From Chrysomallon squamiferum (taxonomy: Eukaryota > Mollusca > Gastropoda > Neomphalida > Peltospiridae): 64,000 nt of DNA. The notes under the pieces are model-generated. The model was not told where the DNA came from. It did not search any database and saw only the letters and a program-made list of their open reading frames with translations. The stretch spans positions 10,611,682 through 10,675,681 of the forward strand of contig CM022675.1 of NCBI GenBank assembly GCA_012295275.1, written 5' to 3'. Of the stretch, positions 12,869-26,648 are shown in pieces. Each line of letters opens with the position of its first letter. The stretch's first letter is position 1. Both the position numbers and the translations under genes were made by a program.

Positions 12869-13675
12869 ATCACATTTTGTTTAGTTTATCTTGAGATAAA
12901 AACGTCACTTCTTTATTTAGGTTTTAAATTTCACCATAAGCAATAACATCAGGATTTATTATTTGTTTTCATTTCTTTATAAATACACACACAGATATCC
13001 TACTTAATAAAAAATTGAGATGTCAGGGATGTTATTTTTATATAATAATATCCATCATCAGCCATCATCATAGTAATAACACTACTACTAATACTATTAC
13101 TACTAAATTTAATAAACTCAGTGCCATTTCATAAACTCTTTCTGTTTTAAATCTGTTAGCAGCGAGTGGTCTTCTATAATGAACCTTCTCATAAACATAA
13201 AATCACACCATACTGCATTATATAACATAAACTAGTTAGAAAAACACAGATAATAACTTGAAATAACCTAATGGGTACGCTAATAAGGTTTGAACCAGCG
13301 ACCTGCCCATCACAGGTTAAACAGACATCTAAACGAGATTCTTACAGCCCGTATTTCAGGGTCACTTACTTCTCTTTCTCTCTCCTGTTGATGCACATGG
13401 CTAAAGAGTTTTCTACTGCTGTGCATGTGTAGAAAAAAAACAAGGAAAAACTTTACTAATTTCAAAACGATTGGTAAAATATGTATACATGATAACGTTA
13501 AAATTACTGAGTTAACAATGATTTATGTATATTTTATTCTCCCACGGAAACATGCAAATAGAAAAAAAAAAAAACCTTTGATGTGTTTGAGACTGATGGC
13601 AAAATGCTTGAGTTTGTTTTAGATTCAGAATGTTTGAAAAGATTTGTGATTATGAAATTTTGTCATAATCTATGT
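12866..13675. other. Intergenic, low-copy, with a tRNA-like fragment
   Basis: Mostly unique AT-rich sequence. On the minus strand, about 13290-13330 reads like the 3' half of a tRNA or tRNA-derived SINE (a B-box-like GGTTCAAACC after GGCAGGTCGCT), but no A box or folded acceptor stem was found. No protein gene was recognised. Confidence 0.4.
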
Positions 13676-13996
13676 ATGTCTGTATGTGTGTCTGTGTATG
13701 TCTGTGTATGTATGTGTGCATATATGTGTGTATGTGTATATGTATGTATGTATATATGTATTTATCTCTCTGTATGTATGTATGTATGCATGCATGAATG
13801 TTCATATGTATATATCTGTATCTATATATACACGTACGTATGTATGTGCGTGTGTATCTTATGAATTTGTGTATGTATGTATGTTTGTATGTATCTGGTA
13901 GTATATATGTATGTATGTGTGTGTGTGTATATATATATATATATGTATGTATGTATGTATGTATGCATATATTTATGTATGTATGTATGTGTAACT
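13676..13996. repeat. (GTAT)n/(GT)n compound microsatellite
   Basis: About 320 bases of GTAT, GT and TA units with frequent single-base changes. Open frames across it read YVCMY-type repeats in several frames and are not genes. Confidence 0.95.
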
Positions 13997-14716
13997 GTAT
14001 ATAACATTTTCTACTACAATCATTATTTCAAACTTTTGTCTTTTTTTCCCCACAAAACTACGTAGAAAGTAACACCCACTGAATTGTTTTGAAACAAAAA
14101 CAACTTTAAACAAATGTTGCCATGAAAACATGCCAAAAAGCGTGTAAATCCTATACATCAACGTCAGAGGAGAATGAAATGAGAATCTATATAATTAAAA
14201 AATTATTTCAACACGTTAAACAGATCTCGTAAGGCGTTAATTGCAGGGTAGATAACACAAACTAATTAACGCTTGGAAAAAAAAGAAGATGATCAGATTT
14301 GAAAAAAAAAAAAAAAATTATCAGAACTGTGTCCTAAAAAGTGTAAAACAAAAAAAAAAAAAAAAAAAAATCCTCTTAAGACTTAATCACGGGTTTTCAC
14401 CGACGTCGTGGCCGCTGACACGTGTTACAACGACTCCGAACGTTGTTTCATCTCCTCCAACGACAATGGGACGAGCGGAAATTGGAATTTAATGACGTCG
14501 TCGTGTTCAAAAGGACTACCTCGGTCGGCAGTTGTCCCAGCCATTAAAACAATCGAGGTGGTATTTGCGCACAAAGGTATTATCACTGTAACCTCTGTTT
14601 GGGATGTCCCCGTGGTGTCATAAGCCAATTCCGATTAAGAAGGTTTTAAAATAATGTTATTGTTTTGGCTGAGGGTAACCTTTAAACGGTTATAGCCCCG
14701 AGGGGACGCGGGTGGT
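13997..14716. other. Low-copy island, CpG-containing right half
   Basis: Unique sequence with two A tracts (about 14301-14317 and 14350-14370). The part at 14395-14640 is CpG-rich, with GACGTCGT repeated near 14402 and 14492 and a CACGTG core near 14421. Short open frames show no domain. It may be a regulatory segment. Confidence 0.4.
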
Positions 14717-16065
<1,349 letters not shown>

Positions 16066-16982
16066 GAAAAAAAAAACACCCAATAAAATGACCATGAAAG
16101 GAAAAATAGTTGTATGAAAGAGAAAGGAAGACGGAAAGAAAGAATGTTAATTACAGAGGTATGAGAGCGAGAGATTGATGGAAAAATAATTAAAAAACTA
16201 TATTACGCAGTAATTAAAATGTCTGTCACATCTAGACATCTAGATAAACATTCAGAGACACTCAGACAGACAGACACACACAGACACACAGACGCGCTGA
16301 TAAACAGAGATAATTCACACACGTTACACTGACTGTGCAATAACAGTCACCACTGCTTGTAATAACATCAACTACAACTGTAAAGTCGGCAACGATGACG
16401 ACCCTGATGACGATGATGTGGTTTACTGCGAGATGATTTGATAAGGGATGTCTTTATGGTTGCTGCTGCTGATGATGTTGATCGTTGCGACATCATTATT
16501 TTGACCATAACTTCGTAGTATGATGCTGGTAATTAGGTGAATGCTGGCGCCATTTTTAACTTTTAACCTACAGCAATATCTTCTGTGTGGAGGAGTTTAT
16601 TACATTTTTTTCACAATCTAACTCACATAGTATAAACTTCTGTAAACGAAACATACAGACTTTTAGCGTTAAATTTTTTTTTTTTTTTACACTTTTATTT
16701 TGACTTATTTTCCCGTTCTAACCTCAGAGAAAGAACTATAAGCATTACTATTAGTTTAACTAAAAAGAAAACGCTATCGATTTCAGCTTCTTTTCCCCTG
16801 TTTCTGTGTTATAAATAGTACAGATTAATATGCAATTAATTATTTTTCATAATGTTATTATTATTTCATTTAACTTAATTTCGTATTCCGGCTATTTCCG
16901 TTAATGAATCAAATTTTAATAAATTTTATTCTCTAATTTTCCTGTTTTTTAACCATAACAGAACTCACAAAAGACCCCACAA

Positions 16983-17015
<33 letters not shown>

Positions 17016-17480
17016 AAGAAAAAAAAAAAGTATATATATATTTATAAAATTATGACATCACATTATTTTTTTTTCACTTTTACTTATTCTTTTCTCATTC
17101 ATCCAGTTTTGATACACAATAATGCTTTCATTACTTTTATTATATAAGTTTTACTTTTTCGAATGGAAACGCTATGGTGTATTTTCATTATAAAATTTCT
17201 GTTTCCAGTATTAAGCCCTGCTCGTTTAGTTAATTCTTTAAGCCCGTTAAACCCGGGTACCTGCGACTTAGGGATCAAACTATCACAACATCACGCTTGT
17301 TTACGTAAAAGCTAATCAGACTGTTTTGTAAACAAAGACAACAAATCGCACCACTTCGCCAGACAGATTTCTTCCAACAAAACATCAAAGAAAAGAAAAC
17401 ATCAAAGCACCCCTGTTTATTTATTTATATATATATATTTTTTTAATTTTTAATTTTGTTTTTGTAAAAGATTTATGATT
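16066..17480. other. Intergenic, mostly low-copy AT-rich
   Basis: Low-copy sequence with AGAC/ACAC units (about 16260-16300), a GAT-rich patch (about 16390-16490), a YY1-like site near 16548 (minus) and an A tract (about 16985-17013). No gene was recognised. Confidence 0.55.
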
Positions 17481-17499
17481 TGTGTCCGGTTTTTTCCTT

Positions 17500-18070
17500 T
17501 TTTTCTTTTCTTTTTTTTTTGGAATGTATCTAAATGTGATCTGTGTTTTGAAATGTACATTTTTCTTTTCATGTTCGTTTTGTTGTAGAAATGTACATTA
17601 TACATTATTGTCCCCACATATATCTTTTCTTTCCTTTTTTCTTTCTTTCATTTTTTTAAATTTTATAGAAATAAATACAAATAATGAAATGTATTTTACC
17701 TCCATTCTTACTTATCTTTTTCTTGAAATGTGTCCATATATTAAAATGTACATTGCTTTGTAACAATTATTTATTTTTTCCCATGCATTTTTTTTTTCTT
17801 TTTCTTTTTTCACACATTCATCTAAATAATGAATTCATACAATCTATTTCTGGGTTCATTTTCTTTTGGAAATGCAAATATTGAAATGTAAATTGCTTTT
17901 CCATATTTATCTTCTTTTCAGAAATTCATCTACATATTGAAATGCAAATTGCTTTGCCATATTTACTCTCTTTTCAGAAATTCATTTACATATTGAAATG
18001 TAACTTGTTTTGCCATATTTTAAAAATAATAAATTTGAAATTCATTTACATATTGAAATGTTTTTGTGTA
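17500..18070 (+). repeat. Degenerate 56-60-bp tandem repeat
   Basis: The anchor TTGAAATG recurs at 17881, 17937, 17993 and 18053 (steps 56, 56, 60), each followed by AAATTGCTTT-like and CCATATTT-like blocks and then TTCATTTACATA. More diverged relatives (AAATGTACATT) extend left to about 17520. It looks like an old minisatellite or a decayed tandem array. Confidence 0.8.
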
Positions 18071-18129
18071 TTTCTCTCTTCTTTTTCAGACAGATTAGTA
18101 TTCCCTTGAACAATAGAAAGATGACTCAC

Positions 18130-18480
18130 TAAAATAAATAAATAAATAAATAAATAAATAAATATGAATAAATAAAGAAAAGTAAGTAAATAAATAAGTA
18201 AATGAATAAATAAACTATATTAAAATAAAATAAAAAAACAAACAAAATAATAAATAAGTAAATAAATAAATAAATAAATAAAATATAATAATATAAAATA
18301 AACAAATAAAATAAAATAAAATAATAAATAAATAAATAAATAAAATAAAATAAAATAAGAATAATAAATAATAAATAAATAAAATAAATTAAAATACTAA
18401 CTAAAAAAAAAAAAAAAAAAAAAAAAAAAATAAATAAATAAAAAAAAATAAAATAAAATAAAATAAATAAATTAAACACC
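18130..18480. repeat. (AAAT)n/(AAAAT)n compound block
   Basis: About 350 bases of AAAT and AAAAT units with an A tract near 18403-18430. Confidence 0.95.
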
Positions 18481-18589
18481 ACGCAATGAATTACAACACA
18501 TCACACAACACAACACAACACATTAAAAGTAAAAAAAAAAAAAATAAAAAAAAAAAAAAAACGATTTAAAAAAAGAAACCAAAACAACA

Positions 18590-19260
18590 AAGACGTAAAA
18601 CAACGAACAGTCGCGACCGCACAACGAAAACAAATCGAATCTGTCGTAACTGATTGTCTCAACGATTGTTTCGCTGCTCTGATTTGGCTCGCGCAGAAGT
18701 CCCGTGGGGGCTACCACGTCGGCATTTGTCGCCACGCCGTGACCGGAGTTAGCAGGAAATTAACACTCGGGGTCCCCCCAACCCCCCAGTCGGAGATAAT
18801 CTTGTAAATTTCATTTTCGGCCAGAAGCAAGAGAGATCACACGTTGCCCACTGGGATTTCGGCTGTCCATTTCACCAACGTGTTGATTTCAAAAGCAGGG
18901 GAGTGGGGGGAGTGTGTGCGTGTGGGGCGGGGGGTGAGGGGTCAGTTGAAGATAATGGCACGGACACACGTAAAAGCTCGTGACGTAAAAACTGATAACG
19001 TCATAATATAAAAATACGTTACACTCGTACAAGCTTGAATTTTGTCGTTACTTTGAGATCGCTCGTTTGTTTGCAGCTTTAGCCTGAAGCGCTGTTGGAT
19101 CTTAGGATCGACTCTTCTTCAGGTGTGCGCTGTCCATGAATCGCGTTTCGTTTGTTGCTGGTGTATGAAGCTCATTGTTTGATATGTGATTTCCTGTCTG
19201 TTGGAAAATATAAAATGTTTGTATTTCGTGTGTGCTGGTGGTTTAATGTTTCCTCTTTCA
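18590..19260. other. CpG-containing low-copy island
   Basis: Unique sequence with relatively high CpG, then a G-rich patch (about 18897-18945) and a promoter-like motif cluster at 18981-19014 (separate entry). A plus-strand open frame from 19152 has no recognisable domain. Confidence 0.45.
18981..19014 (+). promoter_or_regulatory. CRE-like pair upstream of a TATA box
   Basis: TGACGTAA (18981-18988) and TAACGTCA (18996-19003) sit just before TATAAAAA (19007-19014). Paired CREB/ATF-type sites beside a TATA box are a known promoter arrangement. A plus-strand start would be expected near 19037-19045, but no coding exon was recognised downstream. Confidence 0.3.
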
Positions 19261-19415
19261 TATCATCATTAAAAAAAAAAAAACCAATAACACCCCAAAA
19301 CAATAACACCCCCAGAAAAAAAACAAAAACAAAGAAAAAACAAAATCAAATAAATAAACATATGTATATTTGTGTGTGTGTATTTATCTGCATTCTACCA
19401 TGAATGGATGTAGGT

Positions 19416-19418
<3 letters not shown>

Positions 19419-19511
<93 letters not shown>
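19419..19511. repeat. (CT)46 tract
   Basis: Uninterrupted CT for about 92 bases. Confidence 0.98.
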
Positions 19512-19513
<2 letters not shown>

Positions 19514-19611
19514 GTTTAAGAGTATAACTATAGCTGTTAATATTTTCATTAGTTCTATAAATAATATTTTTATTAATTTATGTTGTAATCTTATCAAGAT
19601 TTAATTGTGTT

Positions 19612-19685
19612 TGTATATATGTGTGTGTGTGTGTATGTGTGTCTGTATGTGTTGTGTGTGTGTGTGTATGTGTGTGAGTCTGTAT
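19612..19685. repeat. (TG)n tract, interrupted
   Basis: TG units broken by TATG and TCTG. Confidence 0.93.
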
Positions 19686-20195
19686 AGAAGGTTTATCTCT
19701 GTAGTAAATCTTTTTTTTTTTTTTTTGAGGCAAAATGAGTTTATATTTTATATCAGTGTTGTAATTTTTATTACCCAGACTGTGATGTGAAACCTAAACA
19801 AAGCTGTAAAGATATGTTCCATGTGATATGGTTCTTTGTGTAAAAATATACACCTCAGGTGTCTACGTAATGACACTAATACAGTCGTTTCGAATTTTCT
19901 GTTTTAACTTAAAAATGTTGTAAATGGTTTTAATAATTTACTGTGACTGTCTGTTCCTTTGATTTTGCTTACGTTTACTAGACTTTTATATGCAAGTTTA
20001 TATAAATACTTTTAGGACGAAATAAAAAATGTGTAAAATGAAAAGAAACGAAACGGAATGAGATAAAAATAAAAATAAGACATGAATTAAAATGTAATAA
20101 AATGAAATGAAATAAAATAAAATAAAAAATGCATTAAAATGTAATAAAAAAAAAAAAAAAAAATATAAATGAAATGAAATGAAATAATAATAATA

Positions 20196-20262
<67 letters not shown>

Positions 20263-21103
20263 TCATAATAATAGTAATTTAAAATAAATAAAATAAAATG
20301 AAATTAAATCGTTTATGTTTATAAGTTTGTGCCTTGGTAAACTATCCATTCAGAATTTGATTTTAATAAAAATTCCAGAAATTATATCATTGACTAAGAA
20401 TATATTTTCTTGTTGACTACAGTATTTTTATAAATAATTCCCGTTCCAAGAGAACTCCTCATACGAATGGACAAAAACGTGCGTAAATGTTTTACTGATA
20501 AATGTAGCTGGTTTCCTCTCTAGCAAGTTGGGTTATATACTGTTTTCCATTTGAAATTTTCCTTCTTGTTTGTTTATTATTTTAATCCTTTTTATTTATT
20601 TTTATTTACATATTTATTTGTTTTTATTAATACAATTATTTATTTACTTATTATTTATTTTTATTTATTTATTTATTGATTTATTGATTTATTGATTTAT
20701 TTTATTTTATTTTATTTTATTTTATTTTATTTTATTTATTTTATTTCTTTAAATTATAATTTTTACTATTTTATTATTATTATTATTATTTTTTTATCTA
20801 TTTGTTTGCTACAATACCATTCATAAAACTAGTTTTTAACCGAGTATCAGTTTATCTGATAAATATCTGTGTCTGGCAGAGTCTTTAGACCAAACAAACT
20901 TGTAAAAAAAAACATTAATATAATCTTCGGTTCTCTTCATAATTGAAAACATTAACATAATCATTTTAATATCTATCAGTAGTTTAAGATAAAAGTGATA
21001 ATACTGTGGAATATTACGGCTATTGTTAATGTTGTTGCTGGGGCTTTTTTTATTACTGTTGTTGTTGTTGTTGTTGCTATTATTATTATTATTATTACTG
21101 CTG

Positions 21104-21148
<45 letters not shown>

Positions 21149-21540
21149 TACTATTATGTTTATAATTATTATTAAAGTCCTTTAGATATTTTCAGCGAAA
21201 GAAAGGCTATTATTCTTATTATTTTCAGTTAATAAATAAAATTTTAACAATGATTACTTATTTATTGGTTTATTTAAATTTTCTGTTGTCAGTGATCAAA
21301 CTCACTTCATCTCGACAGTTAAATCAGCCACCATTCTATTTTCTAAAATTTATTTTTTGATTTCTAACATCTTCATCTTTCTTGTAGTTGTAATCTAAAG
21401 CAACTTAATCAATAAACAGAAACATTTTAAACAAAAAATAACAACAATATCTTGAATATCTTTTGAATAATCATTTACTTAGAAACAGAAAAAAAAAAAA
21501 AAAAAAAAAAAAAGAAAGAAAGAAATATCACAATTCTTTG
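19686..21540. other. Intergenic, AT-rich with trinucleotide blocks
   Basis: Low-copy sequence to about 20030. Then AAAT and AAT blocks (about 20090-20290), TTTAT blocks (about 20640-20760), a TTG/TTA block (about 21056-21150) and an A tract (about 21489-21513). No gene was recognised. Confidence 0.6.
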
Positions 21541-21923
21541 TCATTTGCGCAGACATTAGATACAAAACAACACATCTATTAATAACTAATATAATTCTAT
21601 CTACCCACATGCAGACACACACACAGAGGTACAGCTTTACAAACCGAGGGAGGGAGGGGGAGGGATCGAGAAGGGGGGATGAGGAGGGGTGGGGACATCA
21701 ACCTTTGAGAACACAAAACATTTGTACACACTTCGGCCACGTTACCCTGAATTTTCCAATATGTCGGACATGCTAAAGGTTTTGTCTCACTGCACGATTT
21801 GAAATAACCCAAATTTCTTACTAGATTTGAAGAATATATATTTTTTTTTTTTCTCAAGATTTTGTAAACAGATAAAAAAAATAATAAATAAATAATAATA
21901 GTAGTAATAATAATGAAGAAGAT

Positions 21924-21972
<49 letters not shown>

Positions 21973-22440
21973 CAATAATAATAATAACCAAATTTTTACA
22001 TTATTAGTAAATTTTAGATTCTAATACAGTTTCATTCTAAATATTGTAAAAAAAAATTATTTGATAACTGAAACAAGTGAATCATTAATTCACATATTTG
22101 AATCATTATATATATATATAATAAAAAATACATCTGAACTTTGAAGATCTATCTACATTGAATCCAGTAAAATACTGAATAAATCAATACTGTTCAATAT
22201 AAATTGAACGGTTTCAAACTGAAGTTATCTTTGAATCTATTACAATAATTTTTATTTGTAAGTGTTTCAGAATAGCACGTTACTCAATGTAAATATCTTG
22301 AGTATTTTCAAAGATCGCTATTTTTGCATTAGAATTGTGGATTTTATTTTGTATACAAATGGCTTGAGGTAAATAATAATAAAATGTCTGACTCATTGTA
22401 TGCATTCTTTGATTAAATTTCACATTTTACTGATAAGTTT
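21541..22440. other. Intergenic, low-copy with one AAT block
   Basis: Low-copy sequence including a G-rich patch (about 21640-21690). An (AAT)n block lies at about 21925-21990, and AT-rich unique sequence fills 22010-22400. No gene was recognised. Confidence 0.55.
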
Positions 22441-22468
22441 AGGAATAATAATAATAATAATAATAATA

Positions 22469-22525
<57 letters not shown>

Positions 22526-22725
22526 GTTTTAATGATGATAATTATAATTAAAAATATATGTCATTTTATATACTGTAGTTATACATTATGAAGAAATTAT
22601 ATGAATCCAAGATTTTGTGTCAAAGAAAAATGACAAATAAATATATAAAATATTTAAAAAACGGGGGTAAAAAAAAACAAAAGAAACAAAGAAAAATTTC
22701 CAATACATATAAATTTCTTACTATG

Positions 22726-22779
<54 letters not shown>

Positions 22780-22803
22780 CATCATCATCATCATTACTTA
22801 TTT
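22441..22803. repeat. (AAT)n and (ATT)n blocks in opposite sense
   Basis: (AAT)n at about 22443-22524 and (ATT)n at about 22728-22780 (then ATC units) are mutually complementary and about 200 bases apart. They could pair as a large hairpin. Confidence 0.93.
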
Positions 22804-22859
22804 TAGTCTTTGAAATATTCTTATTTTTTCTTTCTTTTTTTTTTCCTTATCTAAATTAA

Positions 22860-23313
22860 ATTTCAGATAAAAATATTAATTCACGAACTAAAAAACTAAG
22901 AAAATATTTAATTAAAACAACATGGCTATCACCCTTATGTCTAGCGACGTAACAAAACAGCCAACGTAACAATAATTTCCTAAGCCTCGTTAGTTATTCA
23001 CCAAACATCTGAACCAGCTTGACACGTTTTTAGTCACTTTCTTCACTTTTTTTTATGTTTCAATCGAAAAAAAAAAGAACAGAAACACTTGTTACACGAA
23101 AATAACGTAAGCGTTAATTAATTGGTCGTTTGTGACGGTCAATTAGCAGATAAATTAGGCAACGACTGACGACGCATTGTGACAGGAAACTCGCGAAATG
23201 CAATTGGACGCAGAAGATTATTGAAATGCGTTGCGTGAGAAGTGTACATTTATTGTCACAATGGTTTTCCTTGTTTAAGCGTTTTAATACGCGCCGTTCC
23301 GTGACTTACAACC

Positions 23314-23353
<40 letters not shown>

Positions 23354-23540
23354 CTCGAAATCGACATAGTCGGTCAGTGTCAATTTCCGCGGGAGTGAAA
23401 TTGATAAGATGTACACTGTGTAACGAAATGTACATTGCTTAGTGATAAAATAGTTGTGTTGAGGTATATTACAAGAACGGTTTTTGTTCTTTTCAAATGA
23501 GGCAGATGTTCTTCGTTTTAGATTTCAGACGACCGTATCA
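22860..23540. other. Low-copy island with a long T tract
   Basis: Low-copy, CpG-containing sequence (about 22920-23310 and 23354-23540) split by about 38 T residues (23316-23353). TAATTA-type homeodomain cores occur near 23116-23160. No gene was recognised. Confidence 0.45.
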
Positions 23541-24200
23541 GACAGAAAACAAGAGAGAGAGAGAGAGAGACAGAGAGAAAAAATGTTAATGAATATTAAA
23601 ATATGAAGATACTAGTATATAAATTACGTTTTATCTGTAAAAAGGATATATTTACATACCTATGTAGTTTTGACTAATTTGAGTATTTGGGGGTTTTAAA
23701 ATATGTAACTATTTCTTAAATGTTAAGTTAATATATATATATAGTATATAAACATATAACACTTATATATATATATATTATATATATATATATATAGTAT
23801 ATAAACATAAAACACTTTCATGTTTTACTATTTCGAAAAAGATAAATGAAAATACAATTTCTAAGAGCAGCTTATTTTTAAATGAACTTTTTAAAAAAAA
23901 AAAAAAAATTGCATTAATTCTAAGAGTGATAACTAATCTCAAATAAATTTTATTTATTTATTTATTTATTATGTGATGATTTATTTACTACTTTTTAACT
24001 GATTTTCTACTTGTTTATTGATTTCAATTGATGTATTTCAAAATTTCATTTATTTAATTTCGTTGTAACATTATTTTATTTCATTTTATTTCATTTCAAA
24101 ATTATTTCATTTAAATTAATTTCACCTTTCATTTATATTTCATTTAATTCTCGCTCTGGTTTTATTTAATTTTTTTTTTCCCCGTTTAAAAACCGGCATA
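23541..24200. other. Intergenic, AT-rich
   Basis: Short GA run near 23551, then AT-rich sequence. A tandem pair of blocks reading AGTATATAAACAT sits at about 23740 and 23796, each following a (TA)n run. TTTA/TTTCA-rich sequence follows. No gene was recognised. Confidence 0.6.
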
Positions 24201-24600
24201 AAAAAAAAAAAAAAAAAACCCAAGTCTTGAATAAATTTACCATTATCTGGTCTCACAACACACCTGCTTAAACGTGTTCTGTCTTTTAACGGTATTGTGT
24301 TTAGAAATATACATGGCTTGCGTGCTTCACCTTGCGTCACGCCAAAACAAACAAACGCTGCGGAGAAACAGACAATTTGTGTGTGCCCAACCAGCGGTCA
24401 CGGATGAACGAGAGCGAGGCTAAAATATCGGTGTCAGTTACACAAGCGTCACGCGCGGAAACCAGTGTCAATTGCCCCGCCATTTGAAATAAAAAAAAAA
24501 AAAAAATGCCGCTGGAATTGACTCGATAAAGACAAACCAAAGCAATTGTAACAATGGGCCATCGAGATAATGCGTCGAACAAAACAAAGTTTAGTGCCTT
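24201..24600. other. Low-copy island, CpG-containing
   Basis: Mostly non-repetitive, with CpG clusters near 24350-24480 and a YY1-like core on the minus strand near 24479. No coding domain was recognised. It lies about 2.0-2.4 kb beyond the Hox3 stop codon. Confidence 0.4.
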
Positions 24601-25214
24601 AGCCTAAAAGTATTCTTTTGTAAGGGAATTTTTTCTGTGTTTTTGTGTAAGAAGTGGTCTGTTGATTTCACAACACGAATGTAGTTGCGACACGTTCCTT
24701 AAAAAAAAAAAAAAAAAATAAAAAAAAAAAAATAAAAAAAAAAGCCTCTGGGTTTTTCGTTTGAAAATTGTTCTAAACATAATTGACCTATGGAGAGAGA
24801 AAAAAAAAAGACACTTTTGTAAAAATATTTTTGCAAGCTGTTGTGAGTTTGAGAATGTTTTTATCGTCAAAGCTGTGAAAACAATGGGAGTGAAAGACGA
24901 GTTTGTTTAGTTGAAGTTATTTTTGTTTTGTTGTCTTAGTGTAAGCGGAGGAGTTAGGGGTGTGTAGAAATAACAATCAAAAGAAAATGTATTAGAGTAC
25001 TTGGTGAAAAAGAAATATCAGTTTGACTGAATGCTACCAATTAATACATTTTATTTTACCCCTTTTGTTTATTTTATCTCATATTTATTTATTATTAGTT
25101 GTATTTTTGTTGTTATTATTATTATTATTATTTCACTATTATTATTATCGTTGGTGCTGTATTACCGTTATTCTTTTTGTTGTTAATGTTTGCTATTACT
25201 ATTATTACTATTAC

Positions 25215-25266
<52 letters not shown>

Positions 25267-25606
25267 ACTTAAAAAGATAAGACAGTTACAAAATTTTCTA
25301 ACACGAATTTTCCCCATTTTCATTCATTATACTTAATTTTGGAATAGAATAAAATAAAATAATTTAAAGTTAACGAACAGTGAAAAGAAAACGATTTGAG
25401 CAAAATACAAAATTTGATTGCACAGAATTTTATTTTAACAATTCTTTTTATTTTTTTTAGAAAAACAAACAGAAAATAAAATATAATATTAATAATATTG
25501 CATGACGGTATATCTGAAATATATTTATACTTTTACTCTATTTTTAATAATAATGTTGATGATGATTATTATGATGACGACAATAATGACGATGATAATG
25601 ATAATC

Positions 25607-25662
<56 letters not shown>

Positions 25663-25907
25663 TAAAAAAAGAAATAATAAGGAAATAATAAATAAATAAT
25701 AAGTAAATAATAAATAAAACATTATATAATTACGACAAGAGAGCAATAATTATTTTTACAATCTACAACTGTATAAATAAATGAAGAATAAAACAAAAAT
25801 TAAAACGAAATTCGTTTTCACTCGATATTTATATTTTTCACAAATCTTGGATTCATACAACTAACAGTCTTATATTAATTCTACTGATAGACATTTTTCA
25901 TAACAAT

Positions 25908-25970
<63 letters not shown>

Positions 25971-26237
25971 TGGAGAGAAATTAAACCCCGTTGATAGTGA
26001 AACAAAACCTAAAAAATTAGACAGATCATGCAAACACGAAAACATAAAATTAAAATAAAATAGAAAAAGAATCCTGATTTAGTCTGTTTGAAAATTCAAC
26101 CTCTGATTTCGCTTTCATTATGGCCACTTACTAGTTTATAAAGAAATCTTCAGTTTAATAAAAAAATAAAAAAAAATAATAAAAAAAATAAAACAAAATA
26201 ACAAAACAAATAAATTTGTCAGTTTACTATATATGTG
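24601..26237. other. Intergenic, AT-rich with AAT/ATT blocks
   Basis: A-rich run (24700-24745), (ATT)n (about 25104-25265), GAT/AAT mixture (about 25553-25660), and (AAT)n (about 25907-25969). Part of it may be Hox3 3' untranslated sequence. Minus-strand AATAAA or ATTAAA hexamers are too frequent here to choose a polyadenylation site. Confidence 0.55.
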
Positions 26238-26345
26238 TCAATTTCGTACTAAAATTTCTTCAATATCTTGTACTAAAATTTCTTCAATATATTGTACTAA
26301 AATTTCTTCAAATTCTTATTATAAAATATTTCAAATTCTTATAAT
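26238..26345 (-). repeat. 24-bp tandem repeat 3' of Hox3
   Basis: The block GTACTAAAATTTCTTCAATA recurs at 26246, 26270 and 26294 (exact 24-base steps), then decays into ATTATAAAATATTTCAAATT copies. It lies 300-400 bases past the Hox3 stop on the minus strand, so it could be transcribed as 3' untranslated sequence. As 24 is a multiple of three it stays open as a KISSI-type repeat frame on the plus strand, which I do not regard as a gene. Confidence 0.85.
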
Positions 26346-26574
26346 AAATTTTTTACTATTCTATTTTAGAATGTTTCAGATTATTATCTTAAATTTCTTC
26401 ACTTTCCTTTTTTAAAAAAAAAAAATCCTTCAATCCTTTTCATACAAATTCATCAATTTGTTTACACGAAATTCTTCAGTTTCTTATTATAAAATTCTTG
26501 AATTTTCTGAAGAAAAAAAAAGAATTCTTCAGTTTGCTTTTATAAAAAAAAAAAAAATCGTAAGTATCCTATTT

Positions 26575-26610
<36 letters not shown>

Positions 26611-26648
26611 CAATTTCTTATTTAATTATTTCGTCTCTTTTCTTTCCC
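26346..26648 (-). other. Immediate 3' flank / likely 3' UTR of Hox3
   Basis: AT-rich sequence directly after the stop codon on the minus strand, including about 33 A residues on the plus strand (26577-26609), which would be a poly-U tract in the transcript. ATTCTTCA-type blocks continue the decayed repeat found further downstream. An ATTAAA-type hexamer (minus) occurs near 26621-26626, too close to the stop to be a confident polyadenylation signal. Confidence 0.5.
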
